DNA from: Mansonella perstans
Lineage: Eukaryota > Nematoda > Chromadorea > Rhabditida > Onchocercidae
Length of the DNA stretch: 64,000 bases
Direction of reading: 5' to 3'
Assembly (NCBI GenBank): GCA_037074765.1
Contig: JBAMDO010000085.1
Coordinates: forward strand, 37,501-101,500
The position numbers were made by a program, and so were the translations under genes. The stretch's first letter is position 1. Every line of letters begins with the position of its first letter. Shown in pieces: positions 1 through 12,910 of this stretch. The notes beneath the pieces are model-generated. The model ran no database searches. It had not been told where the DNA came from and saw only the letters and a program-made list of their open reading frames with translations.

Positions 1-122
1 AATTTTGCAAAATTAAAATTAAAGTTTCGCTGTAAAATTCTTTAGACTAGTTTTAGCATATCTTAATGTTTGATCAAATTATTATACTTTTTTTTTGCCT
101 ACGGCCAAATATTCTTTTATAG

Positions 123-453
123 CAATGGAAACATTAAGAAGAATGGTAATACTAGCAGTAATGGTGACAGTAGTAATGCTGCTACAATAACAACAACAGC
201 GATAATGACCACTGCTACTACAACAACAGCTACAACAACGCTAACGTTTGGTATCTGGCAACCATATTGTAATTCAGCAGGTGATTCTCCAGCGCCCAGT
301 TCTGCTGGTTCCGTTGCTGATAGTTCAATTGGTTCGGTTAGTCCAAGTGTGGATTTCGATGAAAATACTGGCTGTGTTGTTGCTACCAATGGTTGTTGGA
401 GCACCTTTGGCACCAAATCCAATAATAATGCAAGTGCTTTACGGTTCAGTTAA
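123..453 (+). CDS. Possible 3' exon of an unrecognised Thr/Ser/Asn-rich protein (partial)
   Basis: A splice acceptor (TTCTTTTATAG) at 112-122 is followed by an open frame that ends in TAA at 451-453. The translation starts Asn/Ser/Gly-rich, runs through a Thr/Ala tract and then a Ser/Pro/Ala-rich stretch that includes GIWQPYC and WSTFG. I do not recognise a domain. The 5' part of the gene lies outside the window. An internal CAG|GTGATT near 280 could act as a donor joining to the exon at 1233, so this may be one of two alternative last exons. Low-complexity composition makes the coding call tentative. Confidence 0.35.
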
Positions 454-1064
454 ACATTTAATTCTTGTTGTTATTCTTATAACCTTTTTAATGATAGCTG
501 ATAGTTGTTAGTATTCTAGTTTGTCATATACTTGAATATGGATGGATATGTAAAAAAGCAATCTCTTTTGAGTTAGAGATAATAAATGAGCCACCAGTAT
601 ATGTATCATGAGATAAAAAATGAACCTAGGTATACCATCATCACGAGATAATAAATGAGCTCAGGTATACGTATTATAACTTTCAACAGAATATAATACA
701 TACCAATATTTATATAATAAATGATATAATACAAGATTATAATCCTAATTTCAAATGAAAATTTAAATTTGAAAATTTTCTATTGTTTGTAAATAGTTTG
801 ATTACTTTCAAGTCACGCAATGTCACACAGAGAGTGGTGACAGATACAATGAAAGTGTCATTTAAAGATGGACAATTATTTGATGTTAATAAATTTTGAT
901 TTTTAACTTTTAATATTGTATGAATTGTGTGCAATATCATGACATTTTAAAATTTCGATACCATTATTATTAGATCAGATGAAATTTTAAAACGCAAATG
1001 TCATAAACAAAATGAACAATAATAATTGCACAAATTAAATTTGATTTTGGAATTATATTGGACA

Positions 1065-1260
1065 ATAGTTCGAGTACATTTTAAATTTCGAAAATTTAGT
1101 TTTTGGGACTTAAATTTTCAGTTTTATTTTTTTCAGACATATCATTTGGATTGGCAGAACAATAGTTCGAATATATTTTAAATTTTGAAAATTTAATTTT
1201 GGGACTCAAATTCTCAGTTTTATTTTTTATAGGTATATCATTTGAATTGGCAAAAAGCAG
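1065..1260 (+). repeat. Tandem duplication (~95 bp) carrying a 3' splice site
   Basis: Two adjacent units share a GGACAATAGTTCGA-like start, a TTGAAAATTTA core, a TTTTATTTTTT pyrimidine tract, an AG and the downstream TATATCATTTG(G/A)ATTGG. The first unit's acceptor (TTTTTTCAG, about 1137) leads to a frame that stops within about 15 codons. The second (TTTTTTATAG, 1232) leads into the longer open exon at 1233-1493. Confidence 0.7.
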
Positions 1261-1493
1261 CAGCAAAAGCAACAATTACTCGAGCAGCAGCACCAATTAT
1301 TACACAGCCATTAATTGATTCAAGACTTTTCAATGATTTACTTGAACTCACAATTGATGAGACGAAGAGGAAAACAAAGAAGAAAGCTATTATTACGAAA
1401 ACAGTAAGTGAAAGTGCTGTGACATATGACACCGATACATCATCGGCGGGACATCGTTTACCGGTTTTTGCTCAACTCAGCAATCCATCATGA
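1233..1493 (+). CDS. Possible terminal exon of an unrecognised gene (partial)
   Basis: Acceptor TTTTTTATAG at 1223-1232, then an 86-codon open frame ending in TGA at 1491-1493. The peptide is Lys/Ala-rich at first (WQKAAAKATITRAAA), then acidic and basic (LLELTIDETKRKTKKK), and ends RLPVFAQLSNPS. It is less repetitive than the flanks and looks like a true coding exon of a gene that starts upstream of the window. No domain recognised. Whether it splices to the 123-453 segment cannot be decided from sequence alone. Confidence 0.4.
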   Translation, partial: VYHLNWQKAAAKATITRAAAPIITQPLIDSRLFNDLLELTIDETKRKTKKKAIITKTVSESAVTYDTDTSSAGHRLPVFAQLSNPS

Positions 1494-1834
1494 TCTGTTG
1501 AGCTGATTTGAAATAAGTATGAGCTATTTAGCTGTTTGAAATAAGTTTAAAGACAAGAATAAATGGTATGGATCATCCGATGAATAATTAATTAATTACA
1601 CAAATGCATTGTATTTGTTTCGTTTTTCTTAGCTTAATTCTTTTCTTTGTATCTTTTTTTTTTCATGTTTCTTTTTAAAATTTCATTATTTTTCATCATC
1701 ATTTTCTTTTATTTCTCTAACTTTCTCCCTGTCTTCCTCTCTCTCTCTCTGTCGTTTTCTTCCTCGTTATTTTTGTGAAAATCTAAGTGGATTCATCGAT
1801 TTCTCAAGATTGCAAAAATTTGCCAACCAAAAAA

Positions 1835-2045
1835 TCGCTGACCATTACTGATGATGATGATAAATGTGAATCGCTGACCATTACTTGTGATGATGGTAAG
1901 TGTGAATCACTGACCATTACTTGTGATGATGGTAAGTGTGAATCACTGACCATTACTTGTGATGATGGTAATTGTGAATCACTGACCATTACTTGTGATG
2001 ATAAGTGTGAATCGCTGACCATTACTTGTGATGATGATAAATTCT
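1835..2045 (+). repeat. 36-bp minisatellite, six copies, open on both strands
   Basis: Six head-to-tail units of 36, 36, 36, 36, 33 and 33 bp start at about 1835, 1871, 1907, 1943, 1979 and 2012. The plus reading gives a repeating SLTITCDDGKCE dodecapeptide and the minus reading is open too. No start codon, splice context or domain ties it to a protein, so it may lie in a 3' UTR or intron. Confidence 0.75.
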
Positions 2046-4044
2046 AATTTCTGACTATTACTAAACAATCAATCCCTAAGTAAGTCAAATTCTGGAGAAA
2101 TCGAAATCTTTCACGCATAGCTTTTATGTAGTTTTTTTTTCTTTTTCTCTTCCTTCAATATTTTTTAAAATTAATTTGTCACTTTGTACAATATGTTCTT
2201 TCTTTATTTTCTAAAAAAAAAAATGATGAAATATTTTCTTTATTCTCCACTTATTTTCTCTCATTTTTCTCTTCTTTTTCATTTTATTTTAGTTGTCATC
2301 CGTCACACTACTTTGCGCACTCTTTTCACATTGAAAGCCTTAGAATGTATAGTTTGAAGTTTCTCGTTTTTTTTTTTTTTTTTTTTTTTTCTTGAAAATT
2401 TTTTAAAAAGTTTGATATATTATGTATATATATATACACATATACATGTATATATATATGCTTCTTCTATCAACAACATTTTTATCGAATGAGATATGCA
2501 TGTGTATGTGCATATGTGTGTATATTTGTCTGTTTATGTGGATATTTTAATTAGTAATTAGCAGTAATAGTAATTAGTTGGTTTTACTTGTGTTGCTTTT
2601 TTATCATTTTGCATCCCTATTCATCTACCTGAAACTCAGTGAAGCTCCCGAATGTAAATCCATATTCTTACCTTTATCATTATTGTTGTTATGATTATTA
2701 TTATTATCACTATAATTAGTATTCTTAATACTAGCATTATTATATTATTATTACTATTATAATTTTTTTGTTATTACCATTATTTCATAACTATTATCAT
2801 TATTATTATTCTTATTATTACATTACTTTTTCTGACTTCCAAAAAAAAAAATTCATAAATTCCGGTTTTTTCTCAAAAAAAAGAATGGAAAAATAAAAAA
2901 AATTCCCTTGCGAACTTTTTTTTAATTTTGTAAATTTTTCTGAAAAACGTTTTTTTCTTTTCGCAATCTTTCTTCTTCTGTTTCTCGTTGGGCAGAAACA
3001 GAAGAAGAAGTTTTTTTTATTCAGGATATGAGAAGTATGTAAAAAATATTACATTGATTTCTTTTCCCGCTTTAGTTTTGCTAATCTTTCCAGATTTTTT
3101 TTTAAACCAAAAAATTTTAAATTTTTAATTCTTTTAAAAATAATTTTGAAGAAACTCACACATCCGTTCGGGATCAACAGGATATAATCTTTATGCCTTT
3201 CCATATGTCATTTTTCCATTTCAGGAATAAAAATTAAAAAGAAATCTTTGGGCAGAGAGAAAATGTTAAGAAAATTCTCCGTTATAATGGATTTATCTGA
3301 TATATATGTTAATGGATGGATGGATGGGTATGGGTAAGATCTTGGAAATAACGTTTACCCGTAATGGATGGGTATGATCTTGGGAATAATATTTACCCGT
3401 AACTTTTTTTTTACCTGCAGAAGCTCTTACCTTTTCTCCTCTAATGTATTTCATTTATGAGAAATTATGAATGTTTAGATGAAATGAAGTTAACTTTTCG
3501 TAACCTTTTCTTGCAGTAGAAGGAAGGAGCAAATGTCAAATTATCATTTGTACTATAAAATAAAACTGAAATGTTAATTTTGTCGTACGTTGTCTCTCTA
3601 TGTCTCTCTGTCTCATAGCAGTAATACATAATGTTACACTATTATCCATACGAAATAAGTCATATTAACTTCGAATTTTGTCCAGGTTTCTTTTTTCAAA
3701 TATTTAAATGTGAACAATAACAATAGCAACAACTGCGACAGGAATGACAATAACAGTAATTGGTAATAATAGCAAATAGTAATAATGATAAGTCATAATG
3801 GTAATAAAATAATAGTAATGATGATAATAATAGTGATAATAAATGATAATAATATTAGCAATAATAATAATGGTGATAATAATAATAACGTAAACAAAGT
3901 GCTTTCATAAATTATTCTTTTCTGGTTTCCATTTTTTACTTTTTCATATATATATTTGGTGAATTTAAAATGAACTTTTGATAAACTTATGTCAGTTTTT
4001 GTGTAGTATTATTGTACGTGCTTATGACATTTATTATAACAAAT

Positions 4045-4080
<36 letters not shown>

Positions 4081-6690
4081 TTTTGCGTAGAATTTAACAA
4101 AAAGAAAAAAAGCTTGAGAATGTTTCTTTTTTTTTTTTTAAATCTAAAATTCGATTCGATACATATTTGAAATGCATTAAATAATAATGATGATAATGAT
4201 AGTAAAAATACCCTTGATGAATAATGATTTATTTTAATGGAGAAGAGAGAAGTGAAGAAAAAAATGGAGAAAGAAATATAATGGTTAGATGGCTTTTTTT
4301 TAAAAATGAATTTTTACCGATTGAGCAGCAAACGAACATTTGTTTCATTTCTTTAGAATTTTATCTCTGTTTTCTTATATATTATTTATCATTAAATAGC
4401 ATTTAAAAAAAGAAAAAAAGGAAAAGACGAAAATTGATGTGTTTTGTTTTGTTTTTTTCTTTTCCTTCTTTCCATTAAATTAATTGAATTGAGAATTTTA
4501 TTTTGTTTTTCAGGTAGTCCATATCCATATGTACATACAATATATATAAGTGCCAGATTTCAGGTTTTCCTTCAATTTAACACGGACCTCACGTAAAAAA
4601 GCAAAAAAAAGTGAAATAGCAATTATGAATTGAATTTATTTGACAATCTGCTTAACATGTTTTCTTTTCTCTCTCTCTCTCTCATTGCATGAAAGAGAAG
4701 AACTAGGACTTGCAATTTTCACATTTCATTAAAAAGTTTTTTTTCCTCTCCAATACATTTTTTGGTATTTGTTTGGCAAATTTGCTGATGAAGTTTGAAG
4801 TTCGAGGAATGGAAAGAAATTTCAAAATCGTGTTAATTAATGTAGCTCGTTAAATTTAAAGAGAAAAGAAACAATTTCACATTTCTCTCTTTTCTTTTTT
4901 TCTCCATTTCTTTACACATACATCAATTTCCTCCCGTTTTCTTGGTTATAATCATCGGTTAATCATTATCGATTGATCGGTAGCGATATATTTTCGTTCT
5001 TTCATTAATTACCAATTCTTTTTTATTTTGTTTTGTGTTCTCACTTGTTCTCGCTCGTCCATTATCATTATCATTATCAAATGCATCATCAGCAAGATTA
5101 ATGGAATTTTAATTAACTGCACCTGGGATACTTGCTTTTTGTTAATTATGTATTTCATCATTATTATTATTATCAGTCTGTGCATGTATGTATGTTTATG
5201 TATATGTCTGTGCGTGTTTTTATATGTAAATGTATGTGTGTGTGCGTTTTCCATTCATTTTATTTTTTTTTTCAAAAATTTACTTGCATATAATTTGTGC
5301 TCTTTTTTCCTGTTGCCTTAATTTATTATTTTTTTTCACATTTATTGCATAGTTTAAAAATTTTTGGAAATTTCACTGATTGTATCGTTTAATGGGAATG
5401 CTTGATATATTTGAAATGTGTATGAAGAAACAATAATTACTTTAATTGTTATTATTTTGTCAATTTGCAGAGTGTTTTCTTAATACTTCATTTTTCTTTT
5501 ATCCATCTTATTTCTGATGGTACTTTTTTGTAGATGGAAACAATTATTAGAGGAAAAAAAGAAATAGGAAGAATGGAAATGAATAATAGTAATAACGGGA
5601 AATTAATTTTATAAATCAATCAGTGTTATATTAGCAAAGGAAAATGATATATATATGAAAGTTAATTCAATAAATTTCAAGTACTTATTGATTATTTAGA
5701 AACAAAAAAAGAAAGGAAATAAAAATAGAATTCTTGCAATTGAAATAAATTTTAATTTAAATAATGGCAATAACAAAAGAAAAGAGAACAAGAGACTATC
5801 ATTAGTTAAATATAATTTAATTTACAAAATGTTACTGTTAAATTACTTTCTTTTTCACTCTGTTAAAATTTAATTATTGCAAATTGATTACTCACCTTTT
5901 ATATATTATAGTATATAATTCTCTTTGTTTTTATCCTTTTGTAGATAGGTTTTGCTTAGTGTATTTCTTCTTTTCTCTCTCGCTCTGTCTCTGTCTTCGT
6001 CTCTCTCTCTCCTCTCTCTTCATCATATCGAATTATGTTAATTGTTTTTTTGTTTGCTACTTTTTTTTTTCCAATTTAAACAGCATGCAGTAAATACGTT
6101 GTCGTCGTTTATCGTCCATTTTGTCATTCATTTTTTAAAATATATAATTGCTAATTAATTAATTAGCTGAAAAGTTAATTAGAAAGTCTTACCAATTGAC
6201 TGACTACTTATGTTTCCATTTTCTTTTTTTCTAAACATTTGATGTATACAAGTTGCTAGTATTATGTTATTAATTAAAAAATAAAAAGAAATGATGAGTA
6301 CATGACAAAGAAAGGAAAGAAGATGAAAAAAAACAGTGAATAGTTAATGGGTTTAATTAGCTCCTAATTATCTCATTTAAACTATAAATTACATTATTAA
6401 TTAAATCATTATGCATATTTATACTATATTTGAAGTATGCACATGTGGTTTTCTTGGAAATTCTAATTTTTTTGTTTGAATTAAAGGAGATGGGCGTTTA
6501 AGTTACCTTTAACCTTTGTTGCTTAGGAATGGGGACAGAAGGAAGAAAGTTTGAGAAAGGTCAGTTATTAATGACAGATCGATTCGATTATGACAATCAA
6601 GGAATTTAAAATATGATACAAGGTGGAAATGAATGAACTCTGATGATCCTTGATCACTGATCAGTGTGTCGGATATAATTAAATTTGTAA
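2046..6690. other. Non-coding AT-rich stretch, no gene seen
   Basis: Contains long T runs (2370-2390, 4046-4075), a TA/CA microsatellite around 2425-2520, AAT/GATAAT-type microsatellites (2690-2820 and 3720-3890) and CT-rich tracts (4665-4685, 5970-6020). Open frames here are short and of biased composition. I see no splice-consistent exon or known motif. Confidence 0.6.
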
Positions 6691-7975
6691 AGTATTAAAT
6701 CTAAGATCACTAATTACAAAGTACTAAGTCTGAGAAATACTAGGTATATCAATTGTAAGAAAATGTTAAACGGTCATTTGCAGGGTAATAAATCTAAGAT
6801 CACTAATTACAGAGTGAAGAATACCAGATATACCAATTGTAAGAAAATGATAAACGGTAGTTTTTCAATTGTAGACTGTTCAGGAATTTAGAATTATTGT
6901 GAAACAATATTGTGGTACGGAATTGTACAAGTTGTTCCGGTTTTCCGGACAATGACAGTGAAGAGTTTTTTGTAACATTATTTAACTTACTTTGATTAAG
7001 AGAAAATATAACGGGTAATCTAAAGCTAAGGGTTAAAACTGTTTGACCTTTGATTAGGAGGAAATATGACTGGTAGCCAAAGGCCAAGGGTTAAAGCTGT
7101 TTAACTTCTTCTCTTCATACGACAGCTAAATTTAAATGATTGATTAAAATATGTCAATTTTATGAGGTGATTTGGAAGTAATTTATTTGTGAATAAATAA
7201 GTAGAATAATGTAGTACGAAATTGTACAAATTATTCCGGTTTTCCGGACGAAGAAGAGTTCTTTTCTTAACATTATTTAACCTAATTTGATTAGGAGAAA
7301 ATATGACTGGTAGCTACAGCTAAAGATTAAAGACGAGTTTTCTAACTTTTAACTTTGCCATTGTTATCACTGTTGCAAAGGGTCATTCATCCCTGTGGTA
7401 CTTTATATCACACAAAAGGTCGGAAGATCACCCCTATGACATTTTATGTTATTTAATTAACTTAACTTTTGGCTTAATTAATAAACAAACGAATCTGTTG
7501 AATCACTGATGGAAGTATATTTATTATTAATAATTAAATGAGAGAGCGTGTGGGAGATTTATGTGTGTCTTTAATTCAATATTAAATAACACAAGTATCA
7601 TTATTAAATCAATAATTCAATTCTCAATACAACATTACTTCGATTCATCCAAAATTTCTGGATATATGATGTTATTTGTAAATTATCCGGGGAAAACAAT
7701 ACTGGATGTTTAAGTAATATGACTTTTTATTTACCATGATTTGTGTTGACATAAATGGATTGTTAGTTTAATTAATTATAATGACTAAAACGTGGTAATT
7801 AAATCGATAATTCCGTTTCAACACGGCATCACTTCGATTCATCCAGAAAATATATCATGTTATATGTAAATTATCCGGAAAAAATACTGGATGTCTAGAA
7901 GTAACACGACTTTTTATTTACTACCATGATCTATGTTGTCGTAGATGGATTATTAATTTAATTAATTGTAATGAT
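6690..7975. repeat. Cluster of imperfect tandem duplications
   Basis: Three duplicated blocks are visible. (1) A ~90-bp unit with TAAATCTAAGATCACTAATTAC and AAGAAAATG(T/A)TAAACGG occurs at about 6697 and 6788. (2) A unit with GAAATTGTACAA-like and TTCCGGTTTTCCGGAC motifs plus GATTAGGAG(A/G)AAATATGACTGGTAGC occurs at about 6910-7090 and 7205-7320. (3) A ~190-bp unit (GATTCATCC...TTATCCGG...CTGGATGT) occurs at about 7590-7785 and 7795-7975. No coding potential. Confidence 0.65.
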
Positions 7976-8309
7976 CATAAGATGTGATAAAGAGCAAATG
8001 TATGACTAAGCTTAAACTTAAACATTTAATAGGCATTAAACAAAGTTTATTTTTAATGTCATATGAATATATGCAAAAAACAAACATTGAAATAATATCA
8101 ACAATATTTGATCAATTAAAAATAATGATACAAATGCTATGGGTAGTTACAATAAGTAACAATAATAAGCAAATTAATAATGATATATATTATTATTGCG
8201 AATAAAGTAATCAATACCACTATAATAATAAATAAATCAGTAATAACATACAATATTAAGAGAACGAAAATAAACATCTGATAGATATTATGGTAATGAT
8301 AGTAAGAGT

Positions 8310-8475
8310 AATAATAAATAAATTAGTATTGTGATATAATGTTAAGTAAATTAATACTGTGGTATAACATAAAGCAAATTAGTATTGTGATATAATATTA
8401 ATAAATTAGTACTGTGATATAATATTAAGTAAATTAGCTTTGTTATATAATATTAAATAAATTAGTAATGATATT
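8310..8475. repeat. ~30-bp tandem repeat, about five copies
   Basis: Degenerate units of the form AATTAGTATTGTGATATAAT followed by ATTAAGTA repeat about every 30 bp. Extremely AT-rich and non-coding. Confidence 0.7.
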
Positions 8476-9026
8476 ATTGCATCATTTTCCAAATATCTTT
8501 CACTTTGCCATTCTAACCTTTGGAATCTTTTGAAACGTAAACAAACAAATATTATTTCAAATGATGAAAGAAGAAGAAGAAGAGTAAAGTAAATAAACTA
8601 ATAAAATTGATGAGATGATAAAACAAACAATATGTAGCAAAATAGCTAACAAATAAATAATAATGACACGTTATAGTCTAAAAAGACGATTTCAGGAATT
8701 TCAGGGATTTCTTCCTGAAATAATTTTCAACTTAAAATTTATTCTTTTTCTTCCGGAAATTTTCCATGTTTTTCTTGCTTTTTTTTTCTCAAATAAGAAA
8801 AATAAATTTGATTCATAAAAATTTGCCATAAAATCTTCCATTTTAAAGCAATCAAAATAAAGATTAAAATTAGGAAAAAACGGGATTATTGTGATGGAAC
8901 TGCAAAGTAATTGTTTGTAAGTATTCCGGATTCGGAATACATATTCGAAAAAAACCGGAAAATCGTATTATTGCTATATAATATTAAAAATTATGATCAC
9001 ATATTTGGTTTTTTTTCTTTTCAACA

Positions 9027-9259
9027 GTTTTAGCATTTTAATTGGTCTTTGTTGTGAACAGGATGGATGTATTGGTGGACAATTTCCAAGAGAAACATTC
9101 AAGGATACAAAGACCTTTGTTGCACATGTTATGGCTGTTCGTTTTGTATGGTATGACCGGGCAGGGTATATAGGGTATACGGGTGGGCAAAAAGCGGGGA
9201 AATGTCGGGCAATGCAAAAAGCGATGATATTGTTGTTGGTTGAATGGGTTATCAAATAA
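9027..9259 (+). CDS. Orphan exon candidate, unrecognised
   Basis: A polypyrimidine tract with CAG at about 9024-9026 precedes a frame ending in TAA at 9257-9259. A second possible acceptor is GAACAG at about 9060. The peptide has CCEQDGC, then GGQFPRETF, then a Gly/Lys-rich part (YIGYTGGQKAGKC). It is clearly richer in G than the surrounding DNA, which argues for selection on coding. The Cys/His spacing near the start loosely resembles a zinc finger, but I would not name it. It may be the last exon of the gene whose exons lie at 1-1.5 kb, or of an unrelated gene. Confidence 0.3.
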
Positions 9260-11250
9260 TAAAATAAATCCAATAAAGAAAATGAAAGGGAGTAGTAGTA
9301 TGATGATGAAGTTAAGTGCAAATGGAGTATTAATAATTGATTAAAGGAAAAGGGAAAAAGAAATTTCGAAACTACTAAAATCGTTGAAGAAAAAGAAAAA
9401 AGCAGTGGGATGGATTGGATTAAAATATAAAGAACTTATACTAAATAAATTTAATTACTATATTAAAGCAATGTTTTCTTCAAATATTTTTTTGGGTAAA
9501 ACTTTTTTACAAGTTTACAACTTATGCAATAAATTTTTAAGTTAATTTACCCAAAGAGGATACAATTCTTACCCGAAATGCTAATTGGTAATTATTTTGC
9601 AAATTTATTATGTTTAAAAATAAAAGACAAAATTAATAAGTAAGTGGTTTTTTCCTTGTAAACTTTTTGAAATATTTAAATTATTTAAAATCAATTAAGA
9701 AAAGAAAAAAATTTAGCAAATAGCAAAGCTAATTAATTATTGTTAATTCTTTCAAAAATGTTGATCAATTAATTATTCAATTCAATTCAATTCAATCGAA
9801 GCTAGCTTAATTAATTATTGAAATTTAATATTTACATTTTACACTAACTATGACATCTGTTTGGAATGGAAAATCAGTTGAGCCCAGATGGTAATGAAAT
9901 TTAGTGATTTGTGAAGCGGAAAAAAAATTTTATTTTCCAATCCATTTCATAAATTTACAAAATTTCGTAAAATTACCAATTAAATGAATTTTTATTCCAG
10001 ATGTAATTAATTATTCAAAGGTAAACAAACATAAGATTATATATTATCCATGTTTACCACAAAAATTTCCACACTGATCCTCCTCCTCCCACACACTGTT
10101 TATGCCCTTTTTCTAATTTGCTAGTTAATATCGTTCATTAAGTTGCAACTCATTAACATTGCTGCTGCTATACGCTGCGTTTTTAAAAATAGCAATACCG
10201 CCTGCTGTTATAGAGAAATGACAAATATCATCACAAGATAAAAGTCGTAAAAGTTTCTTCCATTCACCAGATGTTTGAAAAATGTATAAGTAAAGAGCTA
10301 TTTTGCTTTTAAAAGTAAAAAATGTTTTGCATTTGCTTTTTTTACAAAATTAATTAAATGTCAAATTCTTAATTAGTAATTTTATTTTTGCATATATTTT
10401 GAAAGTTAACAAATTTTTTTTAGCAAAGCATATTTCGAAAAAAAAACTCAATTTTCTAAGAATTTTACCACGCTTATTGAATGAAATAAAACTGACATGT
10501 TTTAAAATTTGAAAATTAACATTTTAAGCTATAAACAATAGCAAAAATTATTTCATGCAAATCAAAAAACATTCAACAAAAAAAAAATTTTCCAATCATT
10601 TCTTTTCGCAAATTTTTTTTTTTAAAAAGTTTTCTTCAAAAACAGTCAATAGAAAAAAGAAAGAATTTTCTAACATTTTTCTTTCATTTCATTCCATTCC
10701 ATGCCATTCCTTTCTAGTAATCTTTTTTCTGTTTAAACTTTTCCAGATAAAAAGCAATTTTCGTAATTCGAATTAAAAAAATTTTTTTCAGCAAAAATTT
10801 TATTTTTCAGAGAAATGAAATATGAATTAGCATTTATTAACTAGCATTAGTTTTGGCACTAACGAATGAAGTATTTTGTTTCTTAAAAGAAAAAAAATTT
10901 ACTGAAAAAATATCATTTTATAAATTTGTGTGGCATAATTGCATCAGGCTTCCTAAGGATATTTCCAAAAAGTGAATTAATTAAATTGCAAATTATTTTC
11001 GAAATAAATATTATTTGTTGATCAATTTATTAAATAAAATTTAATTAATCTGTGAATATCTCTTTCATCCAATAATACTTTTAAGTAAGATGATCTGTAA
11101 TTAATTAAATCATCAATAATAATTTTCAAATATTTCCATAGAGCATTTTTGCAACTGTTTGTGTGTGATATAGCTCCAAATGTAATTGTAAATGTCGAAA
11201 TCTAAAATGTAATAAAATGTGATAATAGCGCCACACACACACATAGGAAC

Positions 11251-11281
<31 letters not shown>

Positions 11282-11720
11282 TAACACACATAACATATGC
11301 ATATTATCCATGTGTTAAATCCGTGATAAATAATTCCCAACATTTGCAAATAAATTTTCGCATTAAAATTTCAACATGTATTTTAAAAATTAAATGATTA
11401 TTTTGAAATCGCTCTACGAGTTTTAGTCTTTTCCTTGTAAAATCAAATTTTTAAAAGAATTTAATACTTCAATAGCAAATTCATCAATCCATTCATCCTT
11501 TTTCTTGCAACTTCACTCCAGTTTCTTTTCAACTTTTCAATATTAAACTTTCTTCTTCTTCCTTCTTTTTAAATCTAATTAATTTTAAATCATTTCACTT
11601 CTTTCTATTTGTTGCAAACATCAAATCAATTGTTTGTTCACATTAACAAAAAAAAAAAAAAAAAGTCAAAAACTTCTGGCTGTTATCAACTGTCATCAAT
11701 TTCTTCTCTCTGACTACAAT
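9260..11720. other. Non-coding stretch, no gene seen
   Basis: AT-rich with many A/T homopolymers and a CA microsatellite at 11232-11302. Nothing else supportable. Confidence 0.55.
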
Positions 11721-12335
11721 TAACACAACCTGATCGATCAACCGATCAATCCAGCTAATATTTACCAGTTTTCTATTGTCATGCTGAACAACAACTATTT
11801 GAAATTTTGAAAACAAAACTGCATTTTCAAGGTCTCTTTCCTTCTCTCATTGACTTGTAAGTTAACAACAACTTTGTCACCTTTCTTCTTCATTATCTTT
11901 GCCACCTTTATTATCGAATACATAACACAACCTAATCAAACAAACAATCGATCAATTCAGCTAATATTCAGTAATTTTATTTGAACTGTCATGCTGAACA
12001 ATAATTGAAATTTGGAAATTCGAAAAACTACATTTTTAAGGTCTCTCGCCTCTTATCATTGATATCTACCTGTAAATTAACAATAACTTTCTCCATTTTT
12101 CTCCTTCATCATCTTGTCACCTTTATTATCAGATACATTAACACAACCTGATCAAACAATCAATCGATCAATCCAGCTAATATTTACTTTACCAATTTTA
12201 CCATTGTCATGTTGAACAATAATCATTTGAAATTTTGAAAACAAAACTGCATTTTCAAGGTTTCTCTCTCTCTCCCATCATTGATATCTACCTGTAAGTT
12301 GACAACAACTTTGTCACCTTTATTATCTCTTCCTT
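11721..12335. repeat. ~210-bp tandem repeat, three copies
   Basis: Copies begin at TAACACAACCT(G/A)ATC at about 11721, 11923 and 12139. Each carries AATCGATCAAT-like, CAGCTAATATT, TGTCATG(C/T)TGAACAA, TTTTCAAGGT-like and TTGTCACCTTTATTATC blocks in the same order. The copies differ by small indels and substitutions. Non-coding. Confidence 0.75.
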
Positions 12336-12559
12336 AAACAACTCCAGTTTATTCAAAACTACTCAACTCACTCAACGATAACATTTCAAAAATCCGGTTC
12401 TCTCAAATTTTCTACCTTTTTCTTTTCTTTCTTTTTTCTTTTTACATTTTATGCATTGAATACAAAAACTATACGTATACATATGTATGTTTATGTGTGA
12501 ATAAACAAATACACACATCCAATGATATGAAAAAAAGGAAATAATAAAAAGCATTCCTG

Positions 12560-12910
12560 TATTTGAATATATAAATACAAATAATATTATGTATAAACAA
12601 ACTAATCATAAAGAGAGAGAGAGAGGGAAAAAGCTTTATTAAATTTGAAAACGTTGTTAAAAGTAATGCAATAATCAATCAATAATAAACTGTCTAATTA
12701 CTATCATATCTAATAAAGTTATAGAATAAATACAAATATTATTATGTATAAACATTACTAAACCAGTATTGCTCCCGTAAAGAGACTGGGAAAATTAAAT
12801 TTGAAAAGCTTTATTAAATTTGAAAATATTATTAAAAATATTGTTAATGCAACTCAAACAATAATAAACTAGCTAATTACTATCATATCTAGTAGTAGTA
12901 ATAGAATATG
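12560..12910. repeat. ~175-bp tandem duplication
   Basis: Two copies (about 12580-12725 and 12738-12900) share TATTATTATGTATAAACA, AGCTTTATTAAATTTGAAAA, AATAATAAACT and TAATTACTATCATATCTA in order. Non-coding. Confidence 0.7.

Noticed and set aside
5009..5321. Overlapping frames on both strands with His/Thr/Ile runs
   Set aside because: Driven by ATT and GTAT microsatellites; no splice or motif support.
11113..11349. Cys/Met/Val-rich minus frames
   Set aside because: Produced by a CA microsatellite (ACACAT repeats).
11721..12335. CRISPR-like array
   Set aside because: Units of about 210 bp are imperfect tandem duplications without short conserved repeats and unique spacers, and the DNA is eukaryotic.
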